A DNA stretch of 32,466 nucleotides from Acidobacteriota bacterium. Its GTDB lineage: Bacteria > Acidobacteriota > Terriglobia > Bryobacterales > Bryobacteraceae. The position numbers and the translations under genes were made by a program. The notes beneath the pieces were generated by a model. The model ran no database searches. It saw nothing but the letters and a program-made list of their open reading frames with translations, and had not been told where the DNA came from. How positions within the stretch are numbered: the first letter of the stretch is position 1; the number at the start of each line of letters is the position of its first letter. The stretch is taken from assembly GCA_026394075.1 (NCBI GenBank), contig JAPKYX010000150.1:13409-45874 (forward strand), read 5' to 3'. Shown here piece by piece: positions 31,674 through 32,466 of the stretch.

Positions 31674-32465
31674 CTACATGGACACCCGTGTCGGTCTCAA
31701 CTGACCGGATATGAAGCGTGGCGGACGCTGTTTTGTGCCCCAGCCGTCGTAGCCCAACGAGCTACGCTTGGCCCGGAGCCGCCCATACCTTCGTGGTCCG
31801 CCCCGTCGTGAAGGGCCGTCAGGGGAATAGCGGATCGCGTCGCGATCAAAATAGGTATCCATCGGCCCAGTAGAGCGAGCGACGCGGTCATGCAACATTT
31901 GGGCAACCATCCTGTTTGGCTCCACTTCGTGCACTCCAATGATCAGGTCGTACTCTTCCGACATTGCTGGGGTGCGCCGTCTGATGCCAAACGCCACCCG
32001 CTTTCCATCTCGTGAGATCGCAATCACGGGCGTCACGGGATCCGCTTGAACCGGAAACGTTGTGGTGATTTGCCCGTCAATTCCACGGATCACGCTGATC
32101 TCACACTTCGGATCATTAAACTTTGGCTCAGCTAAGAGCGCCGCCGCCCATTCCCCATTGGTCGAGATTGACAGAGCGCGGATTTCCCGGTCCTCTCGCA
32201 ACGTGGTAACCCACCGTACGGCCAAAGTGTCGCATTCGCGCAATACCAGCATGTCACCGGTAGCGTGAAGCAAGAGTGAGCGACTAAGGGAAATGCGAGC
32301 CCGTGCGTGCGTGAGGGCTGCGGGCGTCAAACTGGATGGTTGCTCTGGTACTCGAGTCAATTCGCGACCGTCTAACGTCTTTCGCGTGAACCACTGCCTT
32401 TCCAAACTCACCACAATGGAATCCGCTACGGCACCATCCCCGTCGAACAAATAGGGACTACTCAT
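31674..32465 (-). CDS. beta-propeller-like protein, probably partial at the window edge
   Basis: At least 263 residues are present. The middle shows propeller-type repeats: IRALSISTNGEWAAALL near 93-109, VTPVIAISRDGKRVAFGIRRRTP near 144-166, and DRDAIRYSPDG near 207-217, each with the (S/A)xS.DG. pattern of WD40/TolB-like blades. The ATG at 32465 is one base from the window end, so the real start may lie outside. After SPDG the sequence turns into an arginine/glycine-rich tail (PSRRGGPRRYGRLRAKRS) instead of finishing the blade, which suggests a frameshift or decayed 3' end. The base composition is lower in GC than the neighbouring operon. No signal peptide is visible. Confidence 0.55.
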   Translation of the reverse strand: MSSPYLFDGDGAVADSIVVSLERQWFTRKTLDGRELTRVPEQPSSLTPAALTHARARISLSRSLLLHATGDMLVLRECDTLAVRWVTTLREDREIRALSISTNGEWAAALLAEPKFNDPKCEISVIRGIDGQITTTFPVQADPVTPVIAISRDGKRVAFGIRRRTPAMSEEYDLIIGVHEVEPNRMVAQMLHDRVARSTGPMDTYFDRDAIRYSPDGPSRRGGPRRYGRLRAKRSSLGYDGWGTKQRPPRFISGQLRPTRVSM

Positions 32466-32466
32466 G

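Noticed and set aside
1-32466. CRISPR arrays, tRNA/rRNA genes, insertion sequences, prophage genes
   Set aside because: No regularly spaced repeats, no cloverleaf with a TTC-loop and acceptor pairing, no transposase, integrase or phage structural motifs were seen on reading both strands; a dedicated search was not possible.

Overview
The window looks like a chromosomal segment of a high-GC soil-type bacterium, most likely an Acidobacteriota member of the Solibacter/Bryobacter group. This is inference. It rests on the DUF1549/DUF1553 plus DUF1501 gene pair, the many GTG/TTG starts with 4-bp stop/start overlaps, the hairpin and GAGCCGCGACC-type dispersed repeats, and the abundance of secreted proteins of unknown function. 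No rRNA, tRNA, CRISPR array, insertion sequence or prophage gene was recognised.

Layout. (1) 1-1785 is an island of visibly lower GC: the possible tail of a gene, a SEC-C zinc-motif protein with a possible PD-(D/E)XK nuclease core, and a fragment resembling an acyl carrier protein cut off just before its phosphopantetheine site. (2) 9166-1786 (minus strand) is a tightly packed surface-glycan operon: three GT4 glycosyltransferases, a secreted DUF3108 protein, a glycosyltransferase-methyltransferase fusion and an ABC-2 polysaccharide-export permease, followed by greB. (3) 9239-11362 holds a secreted serine hydrolase (minus) divergent from a TtcA-like tRNA thiolase (plus). (4) 11458-13128 is a DUF47 regulator plus PiT phosphate transporter. 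(5) 13310-15630 pairs an Hsp70-family protein with an SDR oxidoreductase. (6) 20734-15774 (minus) is a five-gene operon: tldD, tldE/pmbA, a lipoprotein, a receiver-domain protein fused to an apparent secreted protein, and a DUF167 protein. (7) 20785-22888 holds a secreted M20 peptidase convergent with an exported cyclophilin. (8) 24381-23000 (minus) is an ECF sigma factor with a multi-pass anti-sigma factor. (9) 26482-24647 (minus) is a secreted protein of unknown function with a secreted YHS-domain protein. (10) 26965-31615 (plus) is a multi-pass membrane protein, a DUF1549/DUF1553 protein and a DUF1501 protein. (11) The right edge holds a beta-propeller-like protein that probably continues beyond the window.

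Most genes are housekeeping, envelope or secretion functions. The observations best worth a second look are the receiver-signal peptide fusion at 16001-17542 in the TldD/TldE operon, the palindromic repeat pair translated in frame inside the glycosyltransferase-methyltransferase linker (4132-4166), the SEC-C/nuclease-like protein in the low-GC left flank, and a three-copy intergenic repeat family. No complete undescribed system is demonstrated. The TldD/TldE operon and the YHS/secreted-protein pair are the best candidates for unexplored function.
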